From contig VXBM01000009.1 of assembly GCA_013400155.1 (NCBI GenBank), positions 1,878,860-1,942,859 on the forward strand: a stretch of DNA of 64,000 nt, read 5' to 3'. The position numbers were made by a program, and so were the translations under genes. The DNA is from Helopsaltes ochotensis (lineage: Eukaryota > Chordata > Aves > Passeriformes > Locustellidae). Below are positions 60,480 to 64,000 of this stretch, in pieces; the stretch's first letter is position 1, and each line of letters opens with the position of its first letter. The notes under the pieces are model-generated. The model did not search any database, had not been told where the DNA came from, and saw nothing but the letters and a program-made list of their open reading frames with translations.

Positions 60480-61188
60480 GGAGAAACTTTCCAGGTAGGT
60501 GGTCTGGCTAAACTGTGGACAAGAATGAATTCCTGCCCATTGCAGAACATGATCCAGCGTGTGCCCAGGTGGCCCAGAAGGCCAATGGCATCCTGGCCTG
60601 GATCAGCCTGGTGCGGCCGGCAGGAGCAGGGCAGTGACCGTCCCCCTGCACTGGGCACTGCTGAGGCCACAGCTCCAATGCTGTGTTCAGTCCTGGGCCC
60701 CTCCCTGCAAGAAAGACATTGAGGGGCTGCAGCGTGTCCAGAGAAGGGCAGGGAGCTGGGGAAGGGTCTGGGGCACAAGGCCTGTGAGGAGCGGCTGAGG
60801 GAGCTGGGGGTGCTTAGCCTGGGGAAAAGGAGCCTCAGGGGGGACCTCACTGCTCTCTACAGCTGCCTGAAAGGAGGGTGCAGCCAGGCAGGGGTCAGCC
60901 TCTTCTGCCAGGTAACAAGCAAAAGAACAAGAAGAACTGGCCTCAAGTTGCACTGGGGAGGTTTAGATTTTATCAGGAAAAATTTCTTCACTGAAAGGAT
61001 TACCAAGCATTGGAACAGGCTGCCCAGGAAAATGGTGGAGTTGTCATCCCTGGAGGTATTTGAAAATGTGTAGATATGTCACCAAGGGTTGGAGTGACAT
61101 GGTTAATGGTGAACATATCAATACTGGGTTAAGAGTTGGACTCAGTGACCTTAGAGGTCTTTTCCAACCTAAATGATTCTATGATTGT
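60480..61188 (+). repeat. CR1 LINE 3' region, ~0.7 kb
   Basis: 'gaaggccaatggcatcctgg', 'attgaggggctgcagcgtgt', 'tgagggagctgggggtgctt' and the closing 'aacctaaatgattctatgat' give a clear CR1 3' end. A frame holds KKDIEGLQRVQRRAGSWG. Its middle part is nearly identical to the inverted copy at 18423-19330. ORF2 is disrupted. Confidence 0.95.
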
Positions 61189-62722
61189 AACTCTTCCCTG
61201 CAAGAGAGGACCAGAGGTGCAAGTCAGTGTACTCCTTGGCTTGATTTGATAATATTAACAAGATCAGTACTTTGCCTGTAAGACCTAAGTAACCATCTGA
61301 CACCTAATAGACTGCTCAGGCTGGATGACATGACACTGACCTGTGTCAGCCCTGGATAACAGAAGTATTTCTTAATCCAGCAGGAACAGCCAGGGAACCA
61401 CACTCTGATCCTCTGTGGAGCTCCTATGGGGCTTGTTATGCTTTTGGAGAGAAGCAGCAATCTGTGCCAGGTCAGACAAGAAACTCATTATTCCAGGAAA
61501 CATTAGAGGGATGTTGCTTCATTAGCTTGAGCTCAAGTTCAGTTTTTCCACCCTGACACTCTGACAAGGGTTGAAGTTGTTGATGATTACCTGGGCAATA
61601 AGGGCATGAGAACCTTGCTAGCTTGTGTTGTTTTCTGTGTGCAATCCTCCCCCTAATAAGAATTTACTGGTTGTGTGCCAATTATTTTCCGAGTTTTGCC
61701 AGCACATGGCTTGGGTATGACCAGCCTGAGAGGACAGAAGGTGCTGGGGAAATGTCAGCCAAGGAGTAATGGAGGAGTGTGTGTGCTATAGAAGGGGGGC
61801 AGGATGCACGGGATGCCCTGAGCCACGGAGCCTCCTGGCTCCCACCCCCAGAGGCGTGACTGCGTGCATTTGCCTGCTTCCTGTCCCCCAAGCCATTTGA
61901 CTTGGAAGAAAAAGAAGGTATTGCCCCGTGAGTGCTCTCAAGAGATACAGTCTCTTAAACTTGTTTGGACGGAAAAGTGGCCAAGCAGAGCCCCATTCAA
62001 ATTCAGGGAAACTGGTGGCAGACAAATCACACTGACTTGGGAAATGCCCCAAGTTCTTACAGCGAGGTTGGCAGGACTCAGAAACCACATCCAGACAGAA
62101 GAGGGCTGTACATAGCTGGAGACAGATGTAGAGCACAGAACTTTCTGCATCTAGCAACAAATATTTTTGAGCATTATTGACCCCACCAGTTTTCACTTGG
62201 GCAGCAGTGGTACCCAGAATGGGACTTTCAGTGATTAATGGCCAAGGCTGGTGCTTCTGGCTTTACTGCACTAACCAGGCATAACAGAGCTGGTTTAGAA
62301 ATGTCAGGGAAATACATCTTATTTTGGGCAGAAAACTGCAAATAAAAACATGACTGTATAAATAACTGGTTTTTACCAACTAATCTTAAAATACCTTCTT
62401 CACTAGAATTTCAGACAATTACAGATTTGAAAATGCAGTAGGCAAGAGCACAGAAAGCCCATCCCAGTTTCATTAATAAGAGATTGTTTCTTATTAGGTT
62501 ATGTGGGCTGCTTTCCCTCCTTCACAACAGTCCTCTGTTCTTCAGTCCATAACCACTCAGCTCAAGCCCAGGTTATCTTAATTGTTCAAGCTACGAATTT
62601 CATAAACACCTTTGGCACTTTAGCAGGTTGATGCCTGTAAAATAACCATAATCTCAGCAAGAAATATTGCTGATCCTACCTGAAAATCTGACCTTGGATT
62701 TGGGTTGCAATCTCATTAGTGC

Positions 62723-62940
62723 ATGTCTTGTCCAAAACACATCACAGAAGACATGCAGGAGGTGATGAGTTTTCTGAATGACCTTCTGAGTGCACAACAG
62801 GGACAAAAATTGCAGCCATCTGTCTGCAGCAGCCCCAGTGCCCTGAGGGACTTCGTGACGTACTTGGTACCCACCGAGCGCTGTCCCAATGGAGGAAGGA
62901 AATTTGTTCTTCTGAAATCAAACCCAGTGCCCACCAGCTC
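62723..62940 (+). other. Coding-like open segment, unrecognised
   Basis: An open frame with helical character (MSCPKHITEDMQEVMSFLND, LLSAQQGQKLQP) followed by SALRDFVTYLVPTERCPNGG. Base composition is richer in G+C than its flanks. I see no family motif, clear splice sites or poly(A) tail. It may be an old retroelement or pseudogene piece. Confidence 0.15.
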
Positions 62941-63184
62941 TGCATGTCTGTCACATTCACTGCTCTATATTTTGTATTCCCTTTCTGTTGTGTTTTATTC
63001 AGAAGTTTCAGATTCTCATCACAGGTTATCAGGTTGCACATGACACAGCAAGTGAGGAAAAAGACGTGTTGTATTATTTGATCTTGGTCCCACCAGGTTT
63101 GCCAAAGTATCCCCTGTAGGAGGCAAGCCCTTTTACTGAACAATGCACAACTTGCCACACTTCACACATGGCTAGGTGCAAATC

Positions 63185-63202
63185 CTTACTTACTTACTTA
63201 CT
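63185..63202 (+). repeat. (CTTA)n microsatellite
   Basis: Four CTTA units in a row. Confidence 0.85.
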
Positions 63203-64000
63203 GAAAATTTATCTAAGCTCCAGTCTGAAAAAAAAAAGATGTGACAGTATTCACCTACCCATAAATTTGTCAGGACTGTTTCTCTGCTGCTCCTTGTCTT
63301 TTCAGCGAAGTGTCCAGAAATACAGGAGGAGTGGAGGGCTCTACTCTGCTCTAAAACCCCAGACATTCCCCCCTTTGCCATAGAGATGGCCCCACCCCTA
63401 TGCTTCCCCCTAGTCCCAAAGGTACCATTTCTCCACCCAGGACCCACAGGCTGAGCCCCATAGAGGCACATGCCCAAGCACGTCTTCTGCAGTGTGTTAC
63501 AGGGACAGTCTGGATATGATCATCTTATCTTTACAGGGAAGAGAGCTATGGGCAGGGCAGCTGGGCCATACCTCCCCCTCTCAGGGCAAATAATGGCCCT
63601 GGTTTGTTTTATTCAGCAGCACAGGCACAGCTGTGCAGGACTAACTCTGTGCCAGGCTGGTCAGCCTCAGCGTAGCCTGACCTGCCCTCACTCCTGTCCC
63701 TTGCCCAGCTCCCCAGGCCTCCTCACCTGGTACACCTTATTGGACCTTCATTTGAGTTCTTTTGATCTGAGATTAAAAGCGAAGTGTTAAACTGAGCCTG
63801 GGAGAGGAGCAGCAGCTCTGGGACTCCTGACAAAGGAGATCCATGCTATTAACAGTGTCACAAGGGAACAGCTGTCCCACTTACAGTCCATGAAATATTT
63901 CTGAAATAAACTTCTGGAATGCAATAAGAAGGTCTGATAGGATGTCACCTCCTGGAATTAATGAAGCACTAGAAGTACTGTAAGGTCACAGTCTTGCTGC

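Larger units (their letters stand above)
50915..64000. other. Upstream flank/intron of SLN, no confirmed gene
   Basis: Contains CR1 copies (52308-52580, 60480-61188), simple repeats, one assembly gap, and the unrecognised exon-like segments at 54243-54543 and 59232-59765. The untranslated first exon of SLN should lie somewhere here, but I cannot place it. SLC35F2, the next gene in human order, was searched for on the - strand and not found. Confidence 0.65.

Noticed and set aside
61786..62196. 137-codon - strand frame tested as a possible SLC35F2 exon
   Set aside because: No match to SLC35F2 membrane segments or C-terminus as I know them.
1..64000. CRISPR arrays, tRNA or rRNA genes, operons
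   Set aside because: None seen; the window is vertebrate nuclear DNA.

Overview
This is vertebrate, almost certainly bird, genomic DNA. CR1 LINE fragments are scattered on both strands, many ending in the typical tail around 'ATTCTATGATT'. There is one ERVL-type solo LTR of the common avian kind. The two recognisable genes, ELMOD1 and SLN, are neighbours on human 11q22.3. The sequence is AT-rich and intron-dominated, with no bacterial-style gene packing; nearly all open frames are chance frames in introns, intergenic DNA or repeats.

Layout. 1-4397: non-coding sequence upstream of the first coding exon of ELMOD1, probably its 5' intron or flank. 4398-~30940: ELMOD1 on the + strand. All eleven coding exons are present with GT/AG sites and matching phases. 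Together they give 1005 nt, i.e. a 334-residue ELMO-domain ARF GAP with no frameshift or stop. The exons include a 17-nt coding part of exon 1, a 29-nt exon 3 and a 24-nt microexon 8. ~30941-50249: intergenic DNA with CR1 copies, a solo LTR (38472-39015), an isolated CpG island (~39860-40125), a 59-base poly-T run at the edge of a 798-base assembly gap (41601-42398), and no recognised gene. 50250-50914: the coding exon of SLN (sarcolipin) on the - strand, encoding 31 residues, so it is invisible to ordinary ORF length cut-offs. 50915-64000: presumed upstream flank or intron of SLN, with CR1 copies, a second gap (58390-58514) and a few unrecognised exon-like segments.

The two genes converge (ELMOD1 ->, <- SLN) and share no pathway. 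ELMOD1 is a GTPase-activating protein for ARF-family GTPases, including ARF6. SLN is a one-helix SR/ER membrane micropeptide that binds and uncouples SERCA.

No wholly new system could be demonstrated. The best leads are: the SLN micropeptide, with an Asp in place of the usual C-terminal Tyr; the ELMOD1 microexon with a UGC-containing polypyrimidine tract; the orphan CpG island; and three pairs of exon-like, phase-matched open segments (21.1-21.5 kb, 54.2-54.5 kb minus strand, 59.2-59.8 kb) that match nothing I recognise and may be chance or decayed genes.
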